The notes beneath the pieces are model-generated. The model saw only the letters and a program-made list of their open reading frames with translations. It was not told the DNA's origin and ran no database searches. The translations under genes and the position numbers were made by a program. Positions 49,738 through 58,661 of a stretch of DNA of 64,000 nt are shown here, one piece after another (the stretch's first letter is position 1; the number at the start of each line of letters is the position of its first letter). The DNA comes from CAZSAT01 sp964604675 (GTDB lineage: Bacteria > Myxococcota_A > UBA796 > CAJQPC01): assembly GCA_964604675.1 (NCBI GenBank), contig CAZSAT010000003.1:1-64000 (forward strand), read 5' to 3'.

Positions 49738-52700
49738 ATGCGCACCCTCCTCCTCCTCGTCCTGGCCACCTCTCTGTCCGCCTGTCGGAGCGATCCGCTC
49801 AAGCCCGTCGGTGAGACGGGCGGCCTCTCCGAGACCGGGCTCAGCTCGGACGACACCGCGTCCACGCCCAGCGACACCGCGACGGCCCCCGTGGACGACA
49901 CGGGGCCGGAGGACGGCGACGCGGACGGCGATGGCTTCGACGCGTCGAGCGACTGCGACGACGACGATCCGGCCGTGCATCCGGACGCCGCGGAGATCTG
50001 CGACGGGATCGACAACGACTGCGACTACCTGGTCGACGACGACGACACCGACACCGAGGGGCAGGGCACCTGGTTCGCCGACGAGGACTCGGATGGCTTC
50101 GGCTCGGACACCTCCAGGACCACCTGCTCCGTGCCGGACGGGTACACGGAGGCCGCTGGGGACTGCGACGACGGCAACTCCGACATCCATCCCGACGCGG
50201 AAGAGGTCTGCAACGGCCTCGACGACGACTGCGATGGCCTCGTGGACGACGACGACGACGTGACTGGAACGAGCACGTGGTGGCTGGATGCCGACGGTGA
50301 CGGCGTGGGCGGGTCGGCGTACAGCACCGACGCCTGTGCCGCGCCGGAGGGCTTCGGCAGCGGGAGCGACGACTGCGACGACGGTGACGCCACGGTCTTC
50401 CCGGACGCGAACGAGGTGTGCGACAGCCAGGACAACGACTGCGACGGCGCCATCGACGAGCCGGGCGCCGACGGGGAGAGCACCTGGTACCTCGATGCCG
50501 ACGGTGACGGCTGGGGCGACGCGGGCACCAGCAGCGCGTCCTGCGACGGCGCGACCGGGTACGTGGCCGACGCGACCGACTGCGACGACGGCAACGCCGA
50601 GGTCCACCCGGCCGCCGACGAGGCCTGCAACGGGATCGACGACGACTGCGACGGCCTCGTGGACGACGCCGACACCGTGATCGACGGTCTGCAGACCTGG
50701 TACACGGACGCGGACGCCGATGGCTTCGGTGATGGGGGCGCAGCCTCCGAGGCCTGCGACCAGCCGTCGGGCACGGTGTCCGACGGCACCGACTGCGACG
50801 ACGCGGACGACGCGGTGCATCCCGATGCCGACGAGGTCTGCAACGGGCTCGACGACGACTGCGACACGCTGGTGGACGACGACGACACGAGCCTCACCGA
50901 CGCGAGCACCTGGTACCTCGACTACGACGACGACGGCCACGGCGGCAGCCTGAGCGTCGACACGTGCGAGGCCCCGGATCGCTACGTGGCGAACAGCACC
51001 GACTGCGACGACACCGACGCGCTGGTCAGCCCGGACGGCCGCGAGACCTGCGACGAGGTCGACGAGGACTGCGACGGCACCGTGGACGAGGACGCCAGCG
51101 ATGCTACGGCCTGGTACGCCGACGAGGATGGGGATGGCTACGGAGGCGGCACCCGCACCACGGCCTGCGACCAACCCTCGGGCACGGCGTCGACCTCGGA
51201 CGACTGCGACGATGCGGAAGCCTCCACGCACCCAGGCGCCGACGAGGTGTGCGACGCGGTCGACAACGACTGCGACGGCGACGCGGACGAGAACGCGACC
51301 GACGCATCGATCTGGTACGCGGATGGCGACGCGGACGGCTATGGCGATGCGACCAGCAGCATCGACGCGTGCGATGAACCGACGGGACATGTCTCGGATG
51401 CGAGCGACTGCGACGACAGCGACGCCGCCGTGAACCCGGCGACTGCCGAGCAGTGCGACGGTGTCGACGAGGACTGCGACGGCACGGTCGACGAGGGCGC
51501 GAGCGACGCGTCGACCTGGTACGACGACGACGACGGCGACGGCTACGGCGACGCCGCCGCAGCCACCGTCGCCTGCGATGCGCCCTCGGAGACGAGCGCC
51601 GACGCGAGCGATTGCGACGACGACGACGACGACATCCATCCCGCCGCGGACGAACTCTGCGACGGCGTCGACAACGACTGCGACGGCCTCGTCGACGACG
51701 AGGACAGCCCGACCGATCCCTCGACGTGGTACGTCGATGCCGACGCAGACGGCTACGGCGACCCGGGTTCGACCACCACGGCGTGCGAGCAGCCCACCGG
51801 TGCGGTCGGAAACGGCGAGGATTGTGACGATGGCGACGCTGCGGTGTCTCCGGACACCACCTGGAACATCGACGCCGACGGGGATGGCTACGGCACGAGC
51901 GACTACACCACCCGCAGCTGCGAGCAGCCCGAGGGCTACGTGGCGGACGACAGCGACTGCGACGACCTGGACGCTGACGTGACGCCGGAGCTGGTCTGGT
52001 ACGCGGACGTCGATGGCGACGGCTTCGGAGATGCATCGTCCGACACGACCGCCTGCGAACAGCCGACGGGCTACGTCGACAGCTCCACCGACTGCGACGA
52101 CGCCGACGCCGACGTGAACCCCGACGCGACGGAGGTCTGCAACGGCGCCGACGACGACTGCGACGGCGCCGCCGACAACGGCACCGCGGGCAGCGACACC
52201 ACGTGCGCGGCGGACAGCTGCCTCGCCATCCTCGACGATGGAGCCTCGGTGGGGGACGACACCTACTGGCTGACCGACGGCGTGACCCCCTTCGAGGCCT
52301 GGTGCGACATGAGCACCGACGGAGGTGGCTGGACGCTCACCTCCACGGTGGTCAACGAGGGCAGCCGGAGCTGGGACAGCTACGACGTGTGGACCGACAC
52401 CACGACCTTCGGCAGCATCACGGATCGCCAGGCGGCGGACTTCAAGTCCGAGGCCTTTTCTGCGACACCTGGCGACGACTACCTGGTCATCACCGACGAG
52501 TACAGCTTCGGCTTCTACGGGGTGGTGTCCGGATTGTCGCTGGGTGACCTGATCGCCGACGAGTACACCGCGGCCTGCAACACCAGCTTCCTCGCGAGCG
52601 GCGCCGACTACTATGACGGGCTCAGCTCGAGCCAGGCCGATGTCTTCGTGTTCATCGTTCGCCCGTGGGACGACAACGCGAGCTGCTTCCCGAGCAGCAA

Positions 52701-52944
52701 CGAGAACGCGATCCTGGGCCACCACCTGAGCACGTGCTGCTGGGCCAACGGCCTCGGAAACACGCCGAACGGCTACCCCACGTGGGACGTGTACGACAAC
52801 AGCCTGCTCGCGGCGAGCAACATCTCCCGGAGCTCGTGCACGGCGGGCAACTACCCGTGCAACGACGCCGGGTACCTGAACGGGGGCAGCAACTGCTACG
52901 ACGAGAGCTGCAAGGTCACCTGGGCCGAGGTCTACGTGCGCTGA
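49738..52944 (+). CDS. surface lipoprotein with twelve MopE-type repeats and a fibrinogen-like C-terminal domain
   Basis: The 1068-residue protein starts with a lipoprotein signal (LLLLVLATSLSAC) and an Asp/Thr-rich linker. Twelve tandem units of about 65 residues follow, each with D.DGDG.G...C, DCDD, VHPDA, EVCNG.DDDCDG.VDD: the MopE putative metal-binding repeat. Units 10 and 11 lack the CxGxDxDCDG half, so they are about 45 residues. From about residue 810 comes a domain with SCLAILDDGAS, WCDMSTDGGGWTL and further Cys/Trp residues, the start pattern of fibrinogen-related domains. It is probably an exported, metal-stabilised fibre with a binding domain at the tip. No sortase or MYXO-CTERM tail is seen. 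Confidence 0.85.
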   Translation: MRTLLLLVLATSLSACRSDPLKPVGETGGLSETGLSSDDTASTPSDTATAPVDDTGPEDGDADGDGFDASSDCDDDDPAVHPDAAEICDGIDNDCDYLVDDDDTDTEGQGTWFADEDSDGFGSDTSRTTCSVPDGYTEAAGDCDDGNSDIHPDAEEVCNGLDDDCDGLVDDDDDVTGTSTWWLDADGDGVGGSAYSTDACAAPEGFGSGSDDCDDGDATVFPDANEVCDSQDNDCDGAIDEPGADGESTWYLDADGDGWGDAGTSSASCDGATGYVADATDCDDGNAEVHPAADEACNGIDDDCDGLVDDADTVIDGLQTWYTDADADGFGDGGAASEACDQPSGTVSDGTDCDDADDAVHPDADEVCNGLDDDCDTLVDDDDTSLTDASTWYLDYDDDGHGGSLSVDTCEAPDRYVANSTDCDDTDALVSPDGRETCDEVDEDCDGTVDEDASDATAWYADEDGDGYGGGTRTTACDQPSGTASTSDDCDDAEASTHPGADEVCDAVDNDCDGDADENATDASIWYADGDADGYGDATSSIDACDEPTGHVSDASDCDDSDAAVNPATAEQCDGVDEDCDGTVDEGASDASTWYDDDDGDGYGDAAAATVACDAPSETSADASDCDDDDDDIHPAADELCDGVDNDCDGLVDDEDSPTDPSTWYVDADADGYGDPGSTTTACEQPTGAVGNGEDCDDGDAAVSPDTTWNIDADGDGYGTSDYTTRSCEQPEGYVADDSDCDDLDADVTPELVWYADVDGDGFGDASSDTTACEQPTGYVDSSTDCDDADADVNPDATEVCNGADDDCDGAADNGTAGSDTTCAADSCLAILDDGASVGDDTYWLTDGVTPFEAWCDMSTDGGGWTLTSTVVNEGSRSWDSYDVWTDTTTFGSITDRQAADFKSEAFSATPGDDYLVITDEYSFGFYGVVSGLSLGDLIADEYTAACNTSFLASGADYYDGLSSSQADVFVFIVRPWDDNASCFPSSNENAILGHHLSTCCWANGLGNTPNGYPTWDVYDNSLLAASNISRSSCTAGNYPCNDAGYLNGGSNCYDESCKVTWAEVYVR

Positions 52945-52982
52945 CGCTCGGTTAGGGGAGCCGCCCGGGTCCAGGAGCTCCC

Positions 52983-55607
52983 ATGGCAGACCGCGTCGTG
53001 CTCGTTGATGGCTCCGCCTTGATCTACAGGGCCTTCTTCGCGTTGCCCTCGAGCTTCAGGACCTCGACGGGCATCCCCACGAACGCCACCTATGGCTTCG
53101 CCCTGATGTTCAAGAAGATCTTCGCCGGCAAGACTCCGAGGTACGCCGCCGTCGTGTTCGACGCGCCTGGAGGCACCTTCCGGGACGAGATCTACCCGGA
53201 CTACAAGGTGCAGCGGCCGCGGATGGCTCCGGAGCTGCGCGCCCAGCTCGAATGGATCGACAAGGTCGTGGGCGTGCATGCCTTCCCCATCCTCCGACTG
53301 CCGGGCTTCGAAGCCGACGACGTGATCGGCACCATCACGCGGCGGGCAGTGGCGGCCGGCCACGAGGTGCACATCATCTCGGGGGACAAGGACTTCGCCC
53401 AGCTCATCGGGCCGAAGGTGCGCATGATCGACACGATGCGCGACATCACCTACGACGAGGAGCTGGTGCGCAAGAAGTGGGGCGTGCGTCCCGAGCACTT
53501 CACCGACCTGCTCGCCCTGCTCGGGGACAAGGTCGACAACATCCCCGGGGTGCCCGGCGTGGGGCAGAAGGGCGCCGCCAGGCTCATCGCAGAGCATGGC
53601 GACGTCGACACGATCCTCGCGGCGGCAGCCGGCATGAAGGGGCGGGCGGCGAAGGCCCTGCTGGAGCACGCCGACCTGGCCCGGCTGTCGAAGCGCCTCG
53701 CCACGATCGCGACCGACGCACCGGTCGACACGCCGCTCGAGGCCCTGGCGATCCAGGAGCCCGACCCGGATGCGCTCAACACGCTCTACCGGGAGCTGGA
53801 GTTCTACTCGCTCCTGTCCGAGGATGCGGTCGCACAGTCCCAGGCCAACGACACCACCACGGAGGTGCTGGACCGCGCTGCGGTGCTCGACTTCGTGGCC
53901 GCCCCGCCCAGCACACCGGTGGCCCTGCACGCCGTGTTCGAGGACCCTGGCTTCAAGGTCGGGGAGCTGCATGGCCTCGCCCTCGGCATCGACACGGGCG
54001 CTGCGCTCTACGTGCCCGGCGAGTACCTCGATCTGCTGGCGCCATGGCTCGGATCGTCGGCCTCCAAGGTGGTGCACGGCGTGCGCGACCTGATCTGCGG
54101 GCTCGACCGTCTCGGTGTGGAGCTGCACGGTGTGGTCGGCGACACGCAGTGTGCGAGCTTCCTGGTCGATCCCACGGGCTTGATTCCACACCGTCTCGAT
54201 CAGGTGGGCCGCCAATACCTCCAGCGGGTGTTGCCCGCCGACGACAAGGGCGTGGTGGGCGCGGGGCAGAAGCGCAGGCGCTTCGCCGAGGTGGACGTGC
54301 AGATCACCGCCGACTGGTCGGGCCTGCTCGCAGCCGCGACCCTCGACCTCTGGACGCCGCTCGAGCGGGCCCTGGACGAGCAGGGGCAGCGCGAGAACCA
54401 CGACGCTCTGTGCCTCCCGATGGCGGCGGTGCTGGCGCGCATGCAGAGCGTGGGTGTTCGGGTCGACACCGACGTCCTCGCCAGGTTGCAGGAGGAGTTC
54501 ACCGAGCGCCGGGACGCGCTCTGTGCCGAGGTCCATGGCCTGGCCGGCCGCGTCTTCAACCTCGGGTCGACGAAGCAGCTCGGGGAGGTGCTCTTCGACG
54601 ATCTCGGCCTGCCTGTCATCAAGCGAACCAAGACCGGCTACTCCACCGCCGCAGATGTGTTGGAGAGGCTCGCGCCCCACCACGAGATCGCGCGGCTCGT
54701 GCTCGACTGGCGGGTGGTCGAGAAGCTGATCAACACCTACACCCGGGTGCTCCAGGAGGCTGTGAACCCTCGCACGGGCCGTCTCCATGCCACGTTCATG
54801 CAGACGACCGGGGCCACGGGCCGCATCATCACGACCGACCCCGATCTCCAGCGCACGCCGATCCGGACCCCGGACGGCGCCCGCATCCGCGAGGCCTTCC
54901 TGCCGCGTGACGGCTGGACGATGATCTCGGCCGACTGGAGCCAGATCGAGCTGCGCATCCTGGCGCACTTCAGCCGCGACCCGCTCTTGTTGGAGGCCTT
55001 TCGCGACGACCTCGACATCCACGCACGCACCGCGGGTCGCATCTTTGATGTGTCGCCAGACGAGGTCACTCGCGAGCAGCGGAACGTCGGCAAGACGGTG
55101 AACTTCGCCACGATCTACGGCCAGGGGGCCACGGCGCTGGGCCAGCAGCTGGGGCTGAAGCGCGCGGAAGCGAAGAAGATGATCGCCCGCTACTTCGAGG
55201 TGTACGCAGGGGTGCGTCGCTGGTTGGACGAGGCGGTGGCCGACGCCTACGACAACGGCTGGTGCGCGTCGGTGCTCGGTCGCCGGCGCCACGTCACCGA
55301 GCTGACGTCCAACAACTTCACCCAGCGCTCCTACGGGGAACGCATCGCCGCCAACACACCGATCCAGGGCACCGCGGCCGACCTCTGCAAGCTGGCGATG
55401 CTCGCCATCGACGGAGAGCTCACCGAGCGCGGCCTGCAGACCCGGATGCTCGTGCAGATCCACGACGAGCTGCTCTTCGAGGCGCCGCCCGAGGAGGTCG
55501 AGGACGCGTGTGAGCTGATCCGTCGGCACATGGAGGGTGTGTGGCCGCTGCTGGTGCCGCTGAAGGTCGACGTCGGCACGGGCGGGAGCTGGGCCGAGGC
55601 CCACTGA
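52983..55607 (+). CDS. polA: DNA polymerase I
   Basis: AGGAG lies five bases before the ATG. The 874-residue protein has the 5'-nuclease domain (residues 1-290: VDGSALIYRAFFAL, GFEADDVIGTI, GDKDFAQLI, GDKVDNIPGVPGVGQKGA), a middle 3'-5' exonuclease-like domain (about 310-470) in which the usual Asp-x-Glu of motif I is not found, and the polymerase domain with motif A DWSQIELRILAHFS, motif B RNVGKTVNFATIYG and motif C VQIHDELLFE. The proofreading activity is therefore probably lost, as in Taq polymerase. It fills gaps in repair and Okazaki-fragment processing. It stands alone between unrelated genes. Confidence 0.97.
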   Translation: MADRVVLVDGSALIYRAFFALPSSFRTSTGIPTNATYGFALMFKKIFAGKTPRYAAVVFDAPGGTFRDEIYPDYKVQRPRMAPELRAQLEWIDKVVGVHAFPILRLPGFEADDVIGTITRRAVAAGHEVHIISGDKDFAQLIGPKVRMIDTMRDITYDEELVRKKWGVRPEHFTDLLALLGDKVDNIPGVPGVGQKGAARLIAEHGDVDTILAAAAGMKGRAAKALLEHADLARLSKRLATIATDAPVDTPLEALAIQEPDPDALNTLYRELEFYSLLSEDAVAQSQANDTTTEVLDRAAVLDFVAAPPSTPVALHAVFEDPGFKVGELHGLALGIDTGAALYVPGEYLDLLAPWLGSSASKVVHGVRDLICGLDRLGVELHGVVGDTQCASFLVDPTGLIPHRLDQVGRQYLQRVLPADDKGVVGAGQKRRRFAEVDVQITADWSGLLAAATLDLWTPLERALDEQGQRENHDALCLPMAAVLARMQSVGVRVDTDVLARLQEEFTERRDALCAEVHGLAGRVFNLGSTKQLGEVLFDDLGLPVIKRTKTGYSTAADVLERLAPHHEIARLVLDWRVVEKLINTYTRVLQEAVNPRTGRLHATFMQTTGATGRIITTDPDLQRTPIRTPDGARIREAFLPRDGWTMISADWSQIELRILAHFSRDPLLLEAFRDDLDIHARTAGRIFDVSPDEVTREQRNVGKTVNFATIYGQGATALGQQLGLKRAEAKKMIARYFEVYAGVRRWLDEAVADAYDNGWCASVLGRRRHVTELTSNNFTQRSYGERIAANTPIQGTAADLCKLAMLAIDGELTERGLQTRMLVQIHDELLFEAPPEEVEDACELIRRHMEGVWPLLVPLKVDVGTGGSWAEAH

Positions 55608-55610
55608 TCG

Positions 55611-56429
55611 CTACCGAGGGGGCAGCGCCAGCAGGTCGAGGTGGCCGACCGAGAGCGACAAGGCGCCGTGCTTCACCTGGTGGTGGCGCTGGGTGCGCCA
55701 GCCCTCGACCGCACGGGGCCGATCCGCGATCTGCGCGGCGGCTTCGGCGATGCCGTCGATCATGGCGTGCAGCATGCCGTCGTGCCGCGGCTCGATGCGC
55801 CAGTCCGCGGCCTCGAGGTGGACCTCGAAGCCCCGCCCGGCGAGGAGCTGGGCGAGCTGGGGGGCCGCTTGTGGGCCCGGGGAGCTGCCAAAGCCTCGGT
55901 CGGTGGCCTGGTGGGCACGGAACCACCCCAGGATGCGCCCGTCGCGCAGGTCCACCGGATCCCACTGCACGCGACCGTCGACCGTGAGGGCCGCGAGCAC
56001 TGGCACCCCGAGCTCGGCGGCGCGGTCCGCCAGGCGCTCCAGCCAGGCGTCGCTCACCAGGTCGAGCAGGGCCGAGCACGTGATCGCGTGGCAGTCCATC
56101 GCCGGGAGCACGTCTCGCAGGTCCGCTTGCTCCCACGCCAGGCCGAGGTCGCTGACGCCCCAGCGCTCGTTCTCGCGACGGCAGCGCTTCAGCAAGGAGG
56201 CGTCGTGATCGAGCAGGCGCCAGTGCTGGTCGCCGCTCAGGCGAACCCGCAGCCAGCGGTAGTTGGAGCCGGTGCCAGCCCCCAGGTCCACGATCCGCCG
56301 GATGCCGTCGGGCAGGGCGCGGTCGAGCAGGGCGGCCAGGTGCTCCCGTCGGGCAGCGCGGTCGAAGGGCTCCCGCAGCCGGAGCCAGTCCGGGTCGAAG
56401 GTCTCGGCAGGGACGGGGACGGGGGTCAT
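55611..56429 (-). CDS. class I SAM-dependent methyltransferase
   Basis: The start is ATG 56429, overlapping the glycosyltransferase stop (ATGA), giving 272 residues. Motif I reads VDLGAGTGSNYRWL near residue 45, with the acidic ribose-binding residue in LLDHD and a CSALLDLVSD motif IV-like segment near 120. The fold is that of class I methyltransferases; the substrate is unknown. It is the last gene of a five-gene unit with a RibD-type reductase, an MDR dehydrogenase, a PTPS-like protein and a GT4 glycosyltransferase, so it probably methylates the product of that pathway. It ends three bases from the convergent polA stop. Confidence 0.85.
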   Translation of the reverse strand: MTPVPVPAETFDPDWLRLREPFDRAARREHLAALLDRALPDGIRRIVDLGAGTGSNYRWLRVRLSGDQHWRLLDHDASLLKRCRRENERWGVSDLGLAWEQADLRDVLPAMDCHAITCSALLDLVSDAWLERLADRAAELGVPVLAALTVDGRVQWDPVDLRDGRILGWFRAHQATDRGFGSSPGPQAAPQLAQLLAGRGFEVHLEAADWRIEPRHDGMLHAMIDGIAEAAAQIADRPRAVEGWRTQRHHQVKHGALSLSVGHLDLLALPPR

Positions 56430-57319
56430 GGCGACATCGTATCCGGGCCGAGCTCGAGGACTTCGAGCAAGCGTGTCGCCTGCTCGTGCCACGTGGGCAA
56501 GCGCGCCCCCGCCGCTCGCGACGCCATCGCGAGGTCGGCCAGCGCGGCGGGGGCCGCCAGCAACCGCGGCACCGTGGCCGCCACGTCGTCGACCGCGGCA
56601 TGCGGTGCCAGGTAGCGGACCGCCGGGAGGTCGCGCGCGACCACCGGCACCCCGCGGACCAGCGCCTCACAGAGCGCCATGCCCCAGGTCTCCCACGAGC
56701 TCGCCTGGGCGAAGAGGTCGGCGTGCGCATACTCGCGGTCGAGGGCCGCGGGCCCGAGCGGACCGAGCAGCTCGGCCCCGGCGTCGGAGCAGGCGGCCGC
56801 GTAGGGCCCCTCAGCACGACCGGCCAGCACGACCCCGGGCGACGAGAAGCTGAGCTGATCCTTGCGCGGGCACACGGTGCCCACCCCGAGCACGCGGCCC
56901 CGGATCGGACGGCGCACCTGGTTGCTTCGGTCCGTTCCCGGCACGACCACGTGGGCCGGTCGGTCGAGATCCGCGGCCGCCCACGGTGAGGTGCAGACGA
57001 TCCGTGCGGCGCGGTCGAGTGCGCCTTGCTCCCAGCTGTCCAGCTCCGGCCATTCGTAGCGGAGCGGCAGGTGGTGCAGGACCGTGGTGGACGGGGGGAG
57101 CTGGTCGACCAGGGCCGGGTAGAGCAGGCCGTCGACGAGCCAGGTGCAACCGGAGAAGCGATCGCGTTCGGCGGCGAGCTGCGCCTGGCCCCTCGGCCAC
57201 GGTCCCGGCAGCTCGAGGGCGTGCACCGCGACCCCACGTGCGCGCAGGGTCTCGACGAGTCGCTTGTGGTAGCGCGAGCCGCCAGACGGAGCGTCCAGCG
57301 GACCGGCATGGACCAGCAC
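56426..57319 (-). CDS. glycosyltransferase family 4, short form
   Basis: I prefer the GTG at 57319 (VLVHAGPLDAPSGGSRYHKRL), five bases after the upstream stop; an ATG at 57352 would overlap that gene by 28 bases. The 297-residue protein has SGGSRYHKRLVETLRARG on the acceptor side and the E-x7-E motif in ETWGMALCEALVRGVPVV near residue 225. It is shorter than most GT4 enzymes (350-400), mostly in the N-terminal half. It would glycosylate a small molecule or lipid-linked acceptor. Its place between PTPS-like and methyltransferase genes suggests the cluster product carries a sugar. Confidence 0.82.
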   Translation of the reverse strand: MLVHAGPLDAPSGGSRYHKRLVETLRARGVAVHALELPGPWPRGQAQLAAERDRFSGCTWLVDGLLYPALVDQLPPSTTVLHHLPLRYEWPELDSWEQGALDRAARIVCTSPWAAADLDRPAHVVVPGTDRSNQVRRPIRGRVLGVGTVCPRKDQLSFSSPGVVLAGRAEGPYAAACSDAGAELLGPLGPAALDREYAHADLFAQASSWETWGMALCEALVRGVPVVARDLPAVRYLAPHAAVDDVAATVPRLLAAPAALADLAMASRAAGARLPTWHEQATRLLEVLELGPDTMSP

Positions 57320-57324
57320 CAGGC

Positions 57325-57723
57325 TCAGAGCGCGCCCTCGTAGCTGGCCCATGCGATGTGCGACTCGTGGAGCGTGACCTTCAGGCTCACCAGATCCCCT
57401 CCGGCCTCACCGAGCTCTCCGGCCTTGATGCGCTCGGCGAGGGCGCCATGGATGACGTGCGCCATGAACTCGGTCGTGGTGTTCGCGCCCTCGAACTGGG
57501 GGACGTCGTCCAGGTTCCGGTAGTCCCACGTGGACAGCACCGCGCGGACCAGTGCCGTCGCGGCGCCGATGTCGACCACGAGGCCGAGCTCGTCCAGCTG
57601 GTGCCGCCGGAACGCGACGTCGACCACGTAGGTCGCCCCGTGCACGCGTTGGGCGGGGCCGAACAGCTCGCCTTGGAAGCTGTGCGCGATCATCACGTGA
57701 TCGCGGACGCCGACTTCGAACAT
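57325..57723 (-). CDS. 6-pyruvoyl-tetrahydropterin synthase/QueD-like protein with altered active site
   Basis: The ATG shares one base with the upstream stop (TGATG). The 132-residue length and fold signatures fit the PTPS/QueD family: first zinc His14 (IAHSF), second zinc His28 (VHGATY), TTTEFMAHV for the pterin site and LHESHIAWASY with the conserved Glu. The third zinc ligand of the usual HGH is Ala30, and the catalytic Cys normally four residues before HGH is Ala24. It therefore probably does not perform the standard QueD or PTPS reaction. Context (RibD-type reductase, dehydrogenase, glycosyltransferase, methyltransferase) suggests a role in a pterin-like pathway. No queC, queE or folE is in the window. 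Confidence 0.85.
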   Translation of the reverse strand: MFEVGVRDHVMIAHSFQGELFGPAQRVHGATYVVDVAFRRHQLDELGLVVDIGAATALVRAVLSTWDYRNLDDVPQFEGANTTTEFMAHVIHGALAERIKAGELGEAGGDLVSLKVTLHESHIAWASYEGAL

Positions 57724-58661
57724 CAGGTCTCCTTGTCGTAGTGCACGACGTGGCAGAGGGGTCCCGCGGCCGAAGCCAGACGGGCCAGATCGTTGGGTAG
57801 ATCGGCGAAGGCACCGTGGCTGTCCAGCAGGACCTCGCACGCGGGGTCGGCGAGGTAGCGCAGCGCCGCCTTCAGCCGTTCGCGGTGGCTCACCATCGCC
57901 CGTTGGCGTGGGGCGACCGAGCCGACCTGGCTGGCGCGGAGGGTCAGTCGCCGGCTGTGGAAGGCGCCCCCGAGGGGGAGGGAGACCTCGCGTGCGCCGA
58001 ACCAGGACAGCTCGAGCACGGTCCCTTCGAAGGCGGCAGCGTCCAGGGCCTGGACCAGCCCGGCGCGCGTGGCGCTGGCGTGCACGATCAGGGGGACGTC
58101 GGTCCAGGCGTCGGCCGGCAGCGCGAAGGCCACGCCGAGCGCCTGGGCGACCTCGGCTCGCCTGGCTTCCACGTCGACCAGCTGGACCCGCACCTGCTTC
58201 CCGAGCAGCCAGGCGGTCAAGCTCCCGACCACGCCCGCGCCGATGACCATCGCCCGCTCGGGCAGCTCGCCAGCGTCCCAGACCGCGTTGAGGGCGGTCT
58301 CGCAGTTCGCCGCGAGCACGGCCCGGTGCGGGGGCACCTCGGGCGGGAGGGGCACCACCGCCGAGCGTGGCACGACGTAGCGGTCCTGGTGGGGGTGGAG
58401 GCAGAAGACCGGTCGACCCTCGACCTCACCCACGCTCGCGTAGCCGTACTTCACCGGGCCAGGAAAGTCGCCGAGCTGGAACGGGCAACGCATCCGCGCG
58501 TGCTCGCTCTCCGGCACGCCGCCCCGGTACACCAGGGCTTCGGTGCCACGGCTCACGCCCGAGTGCGTGGCGTGCACGAGCACCTCGCCGGGCGAGGGCT
58601 CGGCGAGTGCTTCGTGAGCGAGCCAGGCCTCTCCGGGGCGCACCCAGAGGGCCTCAGCCAA
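57723..58661 (-). CDS. zinc-type alcohol dehydrogenase superfamily (MDR) protein
   Basis: I take TTG 58661, which overlaps the upstream stop by eight bases (TTGGCTGA) and keeps ALWVRPGEAWL at the N-terminus; GTG 58643 is an alternative. The 312-residue protein has GEVLVHATHSGVSRGTEALVY (start of the catalytic domain), GPVKYGYASVG, CLHPHQDRYVVP and the nucleotide loop VIGAGVVGSLTAWLLG near residue 140. The Cys/His set of catalytic zinc is not complete, and the structural zinc lobe with four Cys is absent, giving a shorter chain than classical ADH (about 350). It would oxidise or reduce a cluster intermediate with NAD(P). Its stop shares a base with the PTPS-like start. Confidence 0.82.
   Translation of the reverse strand: MAEALWVRPGEAWLAHEALAEPSPGEVLVHATHSGVSRGTEALVYRGGVPESEHARMRCPFQLGDFPGPVKYGYASVGEVEGRPVFCLHPHQDRYVVPRSAVVPLPPEVPPHRAVLAANCETALNAVWDAGELPERAMVIGAGVVGSLTAWLLGKQVRVQLVDVEARRAEVAQALGVAFALPADAWTDVPLIVHASATRAGLVQALDAAAFEGTVLELSWFGAREVSLPLGGAFHSRRLTLRASQVGSVAPRQRAMVSHRERLKAALRYLADPACEVLLDSHGAFADLPNDLARLASAAGPLCHVVHYDKET

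Noticed and set aside
49900..52200. Tandem gac-rich DNA repeats that could be taken for a CRISPR-like or satellite array
   Set aside because: The period of about 200 bases matches protein units and the reading frame is kept throughout; there are no conserved identical repeats with unique spacers.
49708..52725. Minus-strand open frame of about 1000 codons opposite the MopE-repeat gene
   Set aside because: The Val/Ala/Arg-rich repetitive product mirrors the Asp-rich sense repeats; a compositional artefact.
52932..55604. Minus-strand open frame of 890 codons opposite polA
   Set aside because: polA is unambiguous on the plus strand and the antisense product has no motifs.
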